DNA of 64,000 nt from Prostheceraeus crozeri (taxonomy: Eukaryota > Platyhelminthes > Polycladida > Euryleptidae): NCBI GenBank assembly GCA_907163375.1, contig CAJQUW010007770.1:124001-188000 (forward strand). Reading direction: 5' to 3'. Shown piece after piece: positions 52,316 to 64,000 of the stretch. The translations under genes were made by a program, and so were the position numbers. The notes below the pieces were generated by a model. The model had not been told where the DNA came from. It searched no databases and saw nothing but the letters and a program-made list of their open reading frames with translations. Within the stretch, counting starts at the first letter, position 1. Every line of letters starts with the position of its first letter.

Positions 52316-53349
52316 CGAGGGGCGTACGAAAAGTTCGTGACGTTTGTCTCTCCTATCTATAGACGGGTCATTTGGCCCCAAAGTGCATACCGAGATATTT
52401 CTTTTAGTAGTCAGTTGCATTTCACATGAAAAAAGAAAAATTTTAACTTCCATTTGCTACAAATATTTCATAATTAAAATTTAAAGAAACCTAAAGCTCT
52501 TTTTTCGATTGGGTTTAATAAATTTTTCTACTTTTGCCTATCTCTTCTTTCGTTTCTTCATTCCTCCTTCAAATCAAATCCTGCGGAAATTTCCTTTGCG
52601 AATTTCGCTATCTCTTTATCCTTTTAACCATTGAAAACGAATACCCCGATTGCCCACTTCATCGGACCGCATGAGGTGAAAGTCGTAGTCTCCTCCAAAA
52701 CATTCGTCATCCAGAAGTCAAGAGCAAAGAAGATAGAGGAGTTGTTGAGGGAGGCGCCTTTCTGTTAGTCGCCTCGCGGGCTTTGGTACCAACGAGCCGG
52801 AGCCTTGGGACTACTCAAGGCGGTCTTGTCAGAGCGTCGCTCAAACAGTCCCCATGCGAAGTCCTCCATACTTTTCCTCCATTTTCATCAAATGTTAGAT
52901 CAGTGTTGTCAGATCAGATCAGGCTGCCAATCCAAATTTCCATTTTTTGGTTGTGGCTTGAATGGCCTGGATGGATGGCAACGCACTCCAACTTCCATTG
53001 ATTTCCGGTCCCTTGGAACATTTGGTTGCTTGATGCTCTTCTTGCAGGAGCATTGTCTCGAAGAATCCGTTTAGTCACGCGATCGGGTTGGTGTTTCCCA
53101 CGACCTTGGACAGAAAGAGCAGACAAAGATGTCCAAAGTCGATTTGCGAAGTCACTTATGCTGACAAAAGTAAAATTGCTTCTCACTACTTACGGGCTTA
53201 AGTCATAGTCTCTAATGTTACACGACATCAATACAACATTACAGGCAAGGAGCAACAACGAGATTGTTACAACGATTTAACGATGGTAATAAAAAGAAAA
53301 TTGGGGTAATTAAAATCATGGTAATTTTGGCGTCCACGAACTTTGGCCG
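52316..53349 (-). mobile_element. Decayed mariner-like element
   Basis: The ends TACGAGGGGCGTACGAAAAG and CGTCCACGAACTTTGGCCGTA form imperfect mariner-type inverted repeats at TA. On the minus strand a frame at about 53,186-52,914 reads ILRDNAPARRASSNQ and then VAIHPGHSSHNQK. It resembles the 'DNAPAH ... HPPYSPDLAP' segment of mariner transposases, with many changes. It is an old, inactive copy. Confidence 0.6.
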
Positions 53350-53379
53350 TATATTTGACTTAACGTCACTGTGAATTGT

Positions 53380-55692
53380 ACACCGGTTCAAAACAGTTAA
53401 AGTAACTGTTAAACTTCACAGAAAAAATCCGTAAATATCTGTTAAAATGATGACGTCACAAGATGATGCGTGATGACGTAACAGTTAATAAATTCCATCC
53501 ATATTAGATGAAACGTCTGTTTTTACGGATATTTACAGTTCAGACTGTAGAAAACCGTGAAACCAATTTCAGCTGTTAACTTTAACGGATATTTACGGTT
53601 TACAGTTTACAGTATAGTATCCACAATGGCAAAACGTATCTTAAGGCTGATAAAACCAGCTATTTGACTAGCATTTACTCAAAGCTATTCAAACCATGTC
53701 CAACCCTGATGCGAGTTATCAACTACGCATTTAGATTGTTTATTGAACCAATACTCCTCTTTCAATGATGACTCATATATACAAAGCACATCGTGCATGA
53801 AAGTGTTCTTCGTATTCGCTCTGATGACAAAATTACACGGTAATTTACAAATGATTTACAAAAATACTTCATGAGCACCAATCCTGAAATGATCATATTG
53901 CACTATTTTGTTTTAATATCTACAACAACACTCGCTTTCCGGATACGACGCTGGCGATGCCAAAAAGCTCATGTATACAGCAATTGCTCTACTTGAACAC
54001 GAAGGGTACTTGTCAATCAACTGCTATGGCGAAAATGAAATCGCTTTCACAACCAAAAATAACCACATTTGTTGAATGGAATACATAGGCATTTCATAAA
54101 GAACGATGTCGCGACTTCAGGACATTTAGATTGCACAGGTCATTCAACTGCAAACGTCACCCAGTCACACAGTCCAAGAGACAGAGGTTGAAGCTTGATG
54201 ATTGAAAAGAATCATAATTGCTTATTCACTATAATTGTAGTTGCATCTTGTATTCTATATCTTAATGTTTTATTCATTGACTTGTGACTCCCATTTGGAA
54301 GTACTAAGCAAAAAATATATCCTCATATTAATTTTCGTTTTCTGATCTCGAAATGTCGGGGAATTATATGATGGAATCTCGCGAGGTTTTCGCGATTTGT
54401 CAACTAGTGAATAATCCACATTACTCTCTGGATCAGGGTTTTCCTTGGAGCAATTTTTCAGGACAACCTTAACTGTGATATGACAATTTCATATGTACTT
54501 TAAGTGGAAGGACAACATTTCTCCACAAAATGTCATTCTTGCTTCCGCTGTGATTGTCAATGGGGAATGTATTTGTTTTTCCTCTGGCTCTTGGACTTAT
54601 TTAACATTTCGATTACAAAGCAAGACAGTATACTAGCTGTTCAAAGCTGCCAATTGGTGAGAACTTGAAAATTAGAGGTTATTTGAGAAGTAGAATTCTC
54701 AATCTTAGAGTAAGTATTCATTTAGGTAGAGTAACAACTCAATAGCAACAATATCGAAAATGTGATAATATACCTTTGCGCTTCCAATTTGGTCAAATGT
54801 AATTTCGGTTGAATGAACTCTCTTCGATGTCAGTATAACACAGCATGTGAGGTGTGCATTTTTTGCTGCTGTTGAGAAATTGGGAAAGGAATTGGCTATC
54901 AAAGTATTAGCTAATGCACGACAGCGTCCATTAACCAACGTAATGCTACAATCCACTGTGCATCATGACCCCACGCTGCACTCATCGCAATTCAATTGAA
55001 TCTATAGCGATGGACATTAGAAAAAAATGATGAGTACTTATCCACGGTATTGAAGACGCGAAGGATTCATGTGCATTTGCATGACCACTGATCAACCTAC
55101 TGTAAAACTTTTCTGCACAATATCAGTAGATAAATGTCATAATAAATGCGATAATAATTCGATTTCTATGTCTAGAGATAACAAGGTTCTGGCATACCGA
55201 TTACAGGAATCTCAAAGTGAATGCTATCTAATCGCTGTTTATCAAAATGTATTTTTTCTATTTCTATGTCCTGAAATAAACGTTTGCATGCACCGAATGC
55301 ATGATATACAACTACAGTGCGATAAAAGATTTTAACAGCCACGTAGCGATAAATCATTTGATAAATATAAACATAGTAATGCGTCACATGAACGTCGTGC
55401 AATAATATTTATCAAATAAGTTCTACTTCTCTTATTTCATTAATACTCGGCATGCGAAATTTTGACCGTGTAATGGTCATGTAGCATTAATATAGAGTCC
55501 TTAAAAAGCGCTACCTTAGCGCTGTTTATCAATACAGATGAATAATGGTTTGCAAATTCTTCGAGTCACTGACAACGATGGATTGGAGAGTTATTTTTTA
55601 AAGAAATGCTTTAATGGATGTGGCTATTGCTACGGATTAGCCTTCTCAATAAAAATATTCCGTTCTTGCGCTTGTCTTTGTTGTGACAACTG
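53380..55692. other. Non-coding DNA with a self-similar AT-rich segment at its start
   Basis: From 53,387 to 53,620 short phrases (GTTAAAGTAACTGTTAA, CGGATATTTACGG, GATGACGTCA) recur in both orientations. The rest to 55,692 has no recognised gene. Confidence 0.45.
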
Positions 55693-55982
55693 TTAGGGTT
55701 AGACCACACGACGATCTTTTGAGCCGCGCTGTGAAAATGTTTGTATGTGTTTCAATCGGAGCGGCCACACTAGTAGCTCCAGCTGCGCTCCGGCAGCTTG
55801 TCACAGCTTGCTTCGAGCTGCGTTAATTTCTCTCAATTATCACAGCTCAAAGCTCGAGGGGTGGGGTGAAACAAGCGGTAATCAAGCTGTACCGTTCATC
55901 ATGTGGCCGCAAAGCTGGAAGCTTGACGGCGGTATCTCGCTGCTAGCTTTAAAGCGCGGCTCGTCATGAGGCCTTACCCCTA
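55693..55982. mobile_element. Short MITE
   Basis: Left end TTAGGGTTAGACCACACGACG and right end GGCTCGTCATGAGGCCTTACC are imperfect inverted repeats. The interior is GC-rich with AGCT-containing palindromes, unlike the surrounding DNA. Confidence 0.6.
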
Positions 55983-56570
55983 CGGTATGACAGCAAGTTC
56001 GAGTAAAATATTGTTATTGACATTTAAGATATAAGTGGGACAAAATAGTATTCATATAAAACATAAAACCTGATTTATTGAAGAATGTTTTAATACATGA
56101 CACATTTATATTTATATGTCACATATAATTAAATGGAATTTTGAACAGAACTACTTATAATTTTAAACATTTATAGCTCAATTCAACACAATTATTTCAT
56201 TGACCCTAATGCATTCTGTTAATCAATAATTTAAACAAGTGCAATCCTCACATAGGCTATCCGCAGAGACGCTTTAAAAAATAGGCTATTAACTAAATTT
56301 CCTAAGTTTGCGCAGTTGAAAATATAACCAAGAGGTAGAAGAAGTTTTCAATTTTTGGCATGTTGCGAGAATCAAAATTATGTTGCTGTTTATGAAATTT
56401 CTTTGATAATCAATCCCTTCAAGCTAAATCCTTTAAGATCCCTATCAGTAGATTTCGATTTCATTTGACATGCTATACTTAAATTCGTAGCGGCACCAAG
56501 ATAGCATATAAACACAAATCAAACAAAGCCCTTAAACATTGATCAAATACTTTTCGCAGGATAGGCCTAC

Positions 56571-58980
56571 TTATCGCGATTTTAGGCGCATGAGCTTATA
56601 AGCGAAAACCGCTTGTTTTCATTGTGATACAGATGTGCATTTTGTTCGCTTATAAGCGCATGCGCTAACATCCGAATATTAGAGCACCCTAGTCAATATT
56701 ATTTCTTGTCTCTCCCTGTAGCTTATATGATCATAGGAACCTCCATGTACAGCAGCATAATGAAATTTAGCCATCAATTTTTCGCTAACAATAATTCTCA
56801 TTTTACATGTTGAATTCCGATTCCAATGGCAACATTCATTCAAATCATGAAACCTATGTAGGTATTGTACTTCAAATAATGCCTTAACCGTCACTAATTA
56901 CGTCATGAAGTACCAGTAGCCTATAATGTGATCTTACCGTGAAATAGCGAAGATAAATGTTGATGTGTTTGATTATAGATAATAGGTTATATGATAATAG
57001 GTTAAAACATGGTTTAGTAGATAATTAGCGGTATTGATGTTTGATTATTTCTAAAATGTCTTCTCTTACTTTGATGAAATGAATAATGGTAAGGTTTACA
57101 TGGATTAGTAGTGCAACTTTTAGGTATATTGTTAGCTGGCTTAATTGTCAAGATCCATACACGTAGACCTAAGCATATTTAATGCATGATTTAGCAAGGC
57201 TTTCTATGCCCACAGGTTAATAAGTTCCACGAAGCAGGTAATTATTTTCCTGATTGGAAATTATTAACCTGGTGCAGACTTCTATGGAAAAGTAGTGCAT
57301 TATAATAGATAATGCATAGATTTCTTCGATCATTATTTGTCATAATAGCCTGAAGCCTTCGGCTCTCGGTAATTATAGCAAATAATGACCTCAAATCTAT
57401 GCATTATCTATTTCATAAGTTAATTGTCATGAAATTTTGCTACCAAGTAATTTAAAACAAAAATAGTTATTTTCTTGAGAGAAGAAATATTAACTTTTCC
57501 TCCCCAGATATGTTGTACATCCGCAGCGAGGAATGGACAGATAGCTAAGGAAGGAAACGTTTATTTCCTCTCGAGAGAATGTAGCTTTTCATTCTGTGAT
57601 TTATAGATGTCTATTGCTCGTCATGAAATTGATGGCTATATCGCGAAATCTATGAATGAGCCATAGTCTATGAATGAGCAAATCAAGGGACTGTATTGAT
57701 ATTTTGGTAGTCTCTGTCTAATCATAGGGCTAATCATAAATTGTTTATAAACATAGAAATTAACAATACCATAGAAAGTCCTAGAATGGAAGTTGCATGA
57801 AAATTATAGCACACTCCGGGGGAACTTAGTTGGGGCAAAATGCAAATTTTGCGAGCTGGTTTCCTTATTTTCTGGTTGGCATTTATATTTATCAATCCAA
57901 TTTGTGAGTTGGATTGATGCCCCTTGTCTGAAGTTCATGTTCACAAAAGCAAAAGTGAATTTACAAAATACTCCAGCGACAGGATGACAAAGAAGGAAAT
58001 CCTTTAAAACGTTCTGTATGGTCATCATTTTGAAATATCGCTCCTATAATCTATCAAGAGTATAAGCAGACACATGTGCAACTTGTAATGTCGATTTACA
58101 GAACATGCACTGCTCCAGCTTGAAATCAGAGGCCAAGAAATCTCAGAGTGTTCATTTTACTTTGAAGGATTCGCCTGTTCATTATATTTGAACAGTTTTC
58201 AAAACCTTTGCATGCTTTCGAATATGAGCTTCCAAAATATCATCACACTATGTCATATAAATCATTTAGTGATAAATTGAAAAGTTCCAACGACATTTCA
58301 TTTATCTGATAAATGACTGTCGCTAAAGAAGCTTTCGATGTGTTTATTCCAGAAGAGCGCTAGGTTTCTTGACCGTTAGGAGGAGAAATTATCCAATAAT
58401 TATAATTATTATCTTTGAATTCTTGAGATGTTCTTACAAACAGCACACCGACCACATTCGATTATGTCTCTGAACAAAATTTCAATTCGTATTCCAGTGT
58501 TGAAAAAATTGAAAATAGTTGTCAATGACTCGTACAAATAGACACAGCATATTAATCCATGGAATAGTAGGTTATTTCACAAAAAACAATGCCACTATCT
58601 CACTTGCAATTCTCTTCATGAAAATCCTGTAATTTGCTGTCAACAACTTCCACAACCAACTTGGCAAATAGTCTGACTATGATACAATGTTTTAGATCGA
58701 ATATGATCTACAAACCATAGATTTTTCCATGTGCCATCATTGTACATAGGCAAGATATCGAACTTCCATTCTAGTGTATTATTATCTACTTCTATGTTTA
58801 TAAACTTCCATGATTTCATAGAAAAGTTAACTTTTTGATCACGTGGGACTGAAAAGTTGCTTTTTCGTCCCGACAGTTTGCAAGGAAGAGATATATTTTC
58901 ACTCTCACACAAAATGAAAATAATCTTGCGACTGATGCACTTTTTTATCTTATAAGCGCATGCGCTTAAAATCGCGATAA
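56571..58980. mobile_element. Probable DNA transposon with about 32-bp inverted ends
   Basis: TTATCGCGATTTTA, then GCGCATG and GCTTATAAG at the left, are complemented at the right by CTTATAAGCGCATGCGC and AAAATCGCGATAA. A further internal copy of CGCTTATAAGCGCATGCGC sits at about 56,650. No transposase frame is convincing. A 149-codon frame near 58.6-59.1 kb crosses the right border. Confidence 0.5.
57304..57412. repeat. Palindromic unit with perfect 20-bp arms
   Basis: AATAGATAATGCATAGATTT at the left is exactly complemented at 57,393-57,412. A GAAGCCTTCGGCTC hairpin lies in the centre. Confidence 0.7.
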
Positions 58981-59776
58981 TACGGTATTTCCCGCGCGGG
59001 CAATACTGTTCCTTCCAGGTCAAATAAAGCAATAAGATATCTATGACACATGCACGGAAACAAATAAAATTCCTTAAAAATGCCTGCATTGCTTTGAGTT
59101 GGCACTCTACCTAATAAATCCCTACTCCATGGTCTCAATAGAAGAAATTCCTTTATCTGGCAGTGACATGCTCACAAACAGGAGTTCGTGCAGTATCTAT
59201 TTCTATGTTTGACTGGGAAATCATGATTTTTACAAATTCCTGTGGGAATAAAATTGATCATTTCTCTCCCATTTCTGTCTGGATATTGTTGATCGAGTTC
59301 AGAGCATCTGGTTGTATTCACCATGTTGTTGTTATTCCGCACAGATTGGAGCATCGGTACTGACGTGAGACGCCGAGAAAATGACCTGAAAGATAATAAC
59401 CTGACGTTTACTTAAGTCAAAAATGAATATATAAGTTAATGGCAATCTTATCTCGATTTCAAAAAAGCAATCACAAACCACTCAACGATGGTTAGCACAA
59501 TAAAGAGTTTTGGCAGGCAATCTTTCTTGTCAGAATTTGAAATTTACTGATAACCAAATGTTATTCAGGGGAATCTGCAATGTTTAGCGAAGCAATTTTC
59601 GGATTATTAGTAGTCAAGCCACCGACAAAAGTTGCTAGTGCTCAGTCTAGCTAGCCTTGTCAATGGTGACTTAAACTTCATTCATGGGAAGATCTCTATT
59701 GAAATCATAATAATTGAAGCCTTTCTCGTTTAACACCACGAAATCTCAAGGCAAAAGTAATGTATTTCTAGAAAGC
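58981..59776. other. Non-coding DNA, no gene recognised
   Basis: It contains a trace (59,095-59,131) of the dispersed repeat end found at 14,993 and 18,234. Otherwise nothing is recognised. Confidence 0.4.
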
Positions 59777-59940
59777 GGGCATTAAGTAATGGATAGAGGA
59801 TGGCTATGCGATTCTCTGGGATATAGAGAGGGAAATTATTTGATGAATCCCGAGGGCTTTAGCCCGAGGGATATATCAGATAATTTCACGAGCTATGTCA
59901 GAGAATCGTATAGCTATCCTCTATCCGTTATAAAGAATGC
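59777..59940. repeat. Foldback unit with about 42-bp arms
   Basis: GGGCATTAAGTAATGGATAG... at the left pairs with ...CTATCCGTTATAAAGAATGC at the right. CCCGAGGGCTTTAGCCCGAGGG makes a smaller hairpin in the centre. Confidence 0.7.
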
Positions 59941-60504
59941 CAGATTATTAGGATCATAGATATCCGCGATAGAATCCCTCTCTACCAAAATGTTCCCTGG
60001 GACCAAATTTTATCAGATATAGAAGAGATTCTGAAATACGATTCTACAGCTATGCAATAATCTGGTATACTTTATTTAGAATCAATGTCCGCCCGAAATA
60101 GACATTTACAATTATGATAAATGCAATAACTGTGGACATATACAAATCATGCAACACTGTGTCATAACAATTGGATATCTACTATAATTCAATGTCTTTC
60201 AATTCAGCCTATGAGGTTATTGACACCTTGATAGTCAATAGATTTCTATATAACATGTTTGTGGGATAACATGGAATTTCTAATGAATGATATAACTCGT
60301 TTGAATTTCATTTAAAGCATAGTATGATGGATTCCTTGTTAAATATAATATATAGCTCGAGCTCTCCTCTCACGCTGTACGGAGGCAGTTTAGTCCTTGT
60401 TTTTTTATAACTTTTTATATTGTTTTATAGTGTGTATGTACATCATTCTATCTCTGTAAATGAAAAGCATGGATAGAATATCATATTCATAGAAATGCTG
60501 TTAG

Positions 60505-61280
60505 ATTACAGCATGGCTGAAAGGGTTGCTAACCCATTAACAGAGGCGAATAAATATCTATTGTAGTGAATGCTGTGCGGCATTATTTCATTGACGCCGT
60601 CCCAAAACCGGCAACAATCGTTGTTGTTGCCGGCTTCTGAATTAAAGACCACTGTCTATATATGTAGCCAGAAACTTCCACAGACTTCTGCATGTGCATG
60701 AATCATAGTACGCATTCACTACAATAGTAATCATGTCTAGCTGTTTCAAGCATCAATGATCCTTGCAGCCTCGGCTGTACGAATCATTGATGCTTTCAAA
60801 ATCTAGACATGATTGATATATTGACCGAGGGCGCAGTCTGATCAATAGATATTTATTGGTCGAGGTTGATTTGGTTCAACATCCCTTTCAGCCATGCTCT
60901 AACTTATTTAAAGCATAGTAATTACTCAAGCATGCGACTCGACAAGATCTCTATGCAAAGTGATGTAGAGATCCACAGACACTTTCCAATACTTTGAATT
61001 TCAAAATCACTTCATCATTGTGTGTTAGCATTTCGACTTACTGCTTCCATCGAAATTTCATTTATGATTGGTCTAATCTGAGACTTAAATTCATTAATTC
61101 TTTGATTAATAAGTTCGATTGATATGTATTCTTTGATTAATTGCCCTTGGGCTGTTAAGGATTTTTTCTAAATTTTCTATGTTAAATATATCACTGTTAT
61201 CACTCGGGCTCTGCCCTCGGTCATTAGATATTTATTATTCTCTGTTAATTTGTTAGCAATCCTTTCAGCCATGCTGTAAC
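60505..61280. mobile_element. Foldback transposon with about 55-bp inverted ends
   Basis: The ends begin GTTACAGCATGGCTGAAAGG (inferred from the right) and ATTACAGCATGGCTGAAAGG (left), and stay complementary through TTAACAGAG and AATAAATATCT. Internal arms repeat the same phrase near 60,855-60,900, and another palindrome (AAGCATCAATGAT with ATCATTGATGC) lies at 60,750. Nested foldback structure, non-coding. Confidence 0.7.
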
Positions 61281-62417
61281 CTATACAAAAGCCAATGAAT
61301 TTTTGCGGGCATTAATTGAGATTTCCTTGGTCATCTAAGGATCACCCATCCTTAGGCATCTAGCAATATGATAACATCTATCTAATCCAATGGTACTGGG
61401 TGACCCACAAGTCATTCCGGGATTTTAATTTAATGTGTCTGAGTCATAATTCTATACATCAAGCTGTTTCTTAAATATGACTTACTTACCATACATATGA
61501 AAGTTTTTATAGATCAGCATCAGTTACTAGTACGATGTACATTGTGCTATGAAAACGGTATTTTTACTGTTTGGTCTTTCTTTATCATTCGAAAATGCTT
61601 TTTCGGGACGATGATCGAATGCATGCGTTGTTATGATGATAAAAGTGACTGTTCAATGACATTGGTTTTTATTTTTGCTTTGATATCATGCTTTTTGTGC
61701 TCATTTTAGAATTTCCTAGAAAATGAAATTATATATGTAAAGACAAGCATGTACACATTTGGAAGTCAATAAACATTGGCTTCATTGTCTTCTCGGTGAA
61801 TTTGATAAGTATTAATTGCACATTTTATGCAATAATATTCTGTATAAATTATATACACAGCAGTGTAAGACGCGATCGCAATATAAACAACTTTCATGCT
61901 TTGACTCGGTTCTATTATTCAGCTAATTTGACGCAACTAAGTGTCGTTACGTGCGTTCGTGTGAGCGATATAAATATGTCTGAAATATGACTTATCTTTC
62001 CAATTCGTTGAAGTGTGATTCTAGGCATTAGTTTGTCCTGTCTATCATCTCATCAACTGCTGTTTGAAATGATTAGGACTCCAATCCCTGGATTGAGATT
62101 TTAACAAAGCCCATTGAGAAGGAAAAGGTACGAAAAATTGACGAAGACAAAACTGACACAAATTTGCTCGCAACAAATATCTCCTCTTCACACCTCGTCA
62201 GCGTTACAATGACCGACTGATGAGAAGTTTGATTAATGACTGTAAATTGAATTCAAGCATGTCATTTGCTAGACCCCTATTTGCAAGGATAGTCAATAAA
62301 AGCATGAATTGACATTATTGGCTTATGCCGAAGGACACTACATCGGGATTAGGATGAGAGGTAATCCCGGGATTGAGATATTGAGAAGGAATTCTTCCAG
62401 TTTGCTCATAGTTGTTC
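61281..62417. other. Non-coding DNA, no gene recognised
   Basis: Short frames only, without motifs. Confidence 0.4.
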
Positions 62418-63143
62418 TAGTCCAGCAGCCAGAGCGAGTTTCTGCAGGGAACGAGGCCGAAAATGAGACTTTCACAGAGCGATGTACACCCTATGCCTAC
62501 TACGAATCGGCACGTCTGCCGAGTTCTAGTGATTTCCTCTTCTTGTCAGACAGGATCAAAGAAAAACACATGTAGATCCAATGGGACGCAGATAACAGCT
62601 TTTGGTTAAAATGAAATTTTCTATGTTTTCTCTGATTAAACGAAAATTCTAAGCACAGAGTCACAATTTTTGACATAGAATGTCTTCAGGTCATTTGCTA
62701 TGATGTGCATGTGCTATTATCATGCTTCTGATCGGCAATGGATGTGAGAATGTGGTTGAATGTGGATAAAGTCGTTCAAACTGGTTGTGTTTGCTGACAT
62801 TAAGAGGCTCGCCAAATCTATATGTGTTTAACTTTATAGACAGGAGTGCATGAAGATGAAAGAAAATGACCTGAAGACATTCCCTGTCAAAAATTATGAC
62901 TCTGGCCTTAGTACTTTTTGTCTAATCAGAGAAAACATAGAAATTCACTTCAGCCAAAAACTGCAATCTTCGGGCCATTGAATTTACATGTGTTTTTCTT
63001 TGGTCCTGTCTGACAAGAAGAGGAACTCACTAGAACCCGGCAGACATGCCGATTCACAGTAGGCATAGGGCGCACATCATTCTGTGAAAGTCTCATTTTC
63101 GACCTCGTTCACTGCAAAAACTCGTTATGGCTGCCGAACTATT
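62418..63143. mobile_element. Long-inverted-repeat element, best copy of the family
   Basis: Arms of about 300 bp (62,418-62,720 and 62,850-63,143) are complementary. For example, CGAAAATGAGACTTTCACAGA at the left is answered by TCTGTGAAAGTCTCATTTTCG, and GAATGTCTTCAGGTCATTT by AAATGACCTGAAGACATTC. Diverged copies are at 2.15 and 7.56 kb. It encodes no protein and is non-autonomous. Confidence 0.8.
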
Positions 63144-63284
63144 ATTTGCGTCATTAGTTTATCTTACGACTATAGGGAATATCTACGATTGTTTAATCTC
63201 ACAATCCCCAGATTTTTCAGAATATTGGAATTACAATCAGTTAAATATCTAAATAGAATGACAACTATTAAGGCAATACAAGAC

Positions 63285-63392
63285 ACCAACACCCTTGACT
63301 CCTCGACCGCACTCGCCTGACCCAGGAATCGAACCGATGTCCGCGGTGGAGACGAGCTCGCACCTTCTTCACTAGGCCACGCTGACGGTTCA
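63285..63392 (-). mobile_element. tRNA-derived SINE head
   Basis: On the minus strand the segment shows GCGTGGCCTAGTGAAGAAGG (A-box region) and a B box GGTTCGATTCC, at tRNA-like spacing. No closed acceptor stem is formed, so it is a SINE relic rather than a tRNA gene. Confidence 0.55.
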
Positions 63393-64000
63393 AAAGGAAG
63401 TCATCTCCAAGACTTGGAGATTCCTTTTGTATCGTCATTGTGGCATGGTGAAGAAGTTGTGAGGTCGTCTCCACAGTGGACATACGGTGCAGCCAAAGTA
63501 TATTTTCGTGGAGGGCCCGGTTGTATATTATATATTCTCGAAGGAAAGTGAAATGTAAGCCACAAAGACGCATCGAAATATTGTTGATGCTTTGATAGAC
63601 AAATGGGATTATAACATACCATAGCAAAAAGCCATGGCTGAATCAAAACATGTACTAATATCTAAACAAGTCAGGAGAGAAATCATGACGATGGTGCAAA
63701 TTTTCAAGTGAATAACATTTTTTTTAACTTCACAATAACTGTTCTTGTTGAAAACAGATTTCCGGTGAAATATCATTCCTATCTTGTGATAAATTCCTAA
63801 GCTTTAGAAAGTGCGATGGACAAAAAAATCCAATCTTAAACTTATCCAATCTAAGAGACAATGTCATCACGAAGTTGCACCGGTATTTACGTTAAATTAA
63901 TAATTTTATTCTGGAACCACTTTACAGACGCTTTCAAGCTTGCGACAGAGCTTTCCAAGTTTTTTAATTTCTTTGATGACAATAAGTTCACTTCAGAACT
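63393..64000. other. Non-coding DNA to the window end
   Basis: A short palindrome (AAAGGAAGTCATCTCC ... GGAGATTCCTTTTG) near 63,393-63,430 may belong to the adjacent SINE. No gene recognised. Confidence 0.4.

Noticed and set aside
58640-59089. A possible Ig-like exon (minus strand)
   Set aside because: A few Cys and Trp residues suggest it, but the frame crosses a transposon border and lacks clear splice sites or a partner exon.

Overview
The window looks like nuclear DNA of an AT-rich marine invertebrate, with many introns, transposons and palindromic repeats. Its protein-coding host content is sparse: one two-exon DEG/ENaC ion-channel gene and a histone H4 fragment. An echinoderm or similar deuterostome is plausible, but no sequence here settles the species.

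Layout. Positions 1-16.4 kb carry dispersed DNA transposons and a DEG/ENaC-type channel gene on the minus strand (first coding exon 15,188-16,303, last coding exon 4,913-5,602, joined in phase 0 across a 9.6-kb intron full of mobile elements). From 17.7 to 18.9 kb there are repeat pieces and an N-terminally truncated histone H4. From 18,899 to 42,414 sits a nearly whole Polinton/Maverick virus-like element. It has long terminal inverted repeats that begin AG and end CT, and a perfect 6-bp target duplication (ACCGCT). From 42.4 to 64 kb the host sequence resumes with hAT, Tc1/mariner, LINE, SINE and foldback elements.

The Polinton carries protein-primed DNA polymerase B, a chromodomain integrase, a packaging ATPase, an adenain-like protease, the major capsid protein, two related virion-type proteins, two small basic proteins, and several accessory genes. 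It looks young because the two terminal repeats are almost identical. Only about one or two apparent breaks are seen.

The most striking part is the left end. Three short plus-strand genes are each followed by the same 141-bp module. The module contains a histone-mRNA-type 3' stem-loop (six-base-pair stem, four-base loop, then ACCAT or ACCTA) followed immediately by a sequence that folds as an HDV-like self-cleaving ribozyme. The predicted cleavage site lies exactly five nucleotides after the stem, where host histone mRNAs are normally cut. I infer a self-processing system that gives viral mRNAs histone-like, non-polyadenylated 3' ends without the host U7/CPSF machinery.

A second unusual block (32.1-33.4 kb) encodes a TATA-binding-protein homologue with both TBP repeats, preceded by two tandem paralogues that resemble the PC4 coactivator fold. 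Clear TATA boxes stand before several transcription units, so the element may carry its own transcription-initiation factors. DNA polymerase B and an accessory gene near the right end also appear to share a 5' leader in which the ATG is followed directly by a 67-nt intron.
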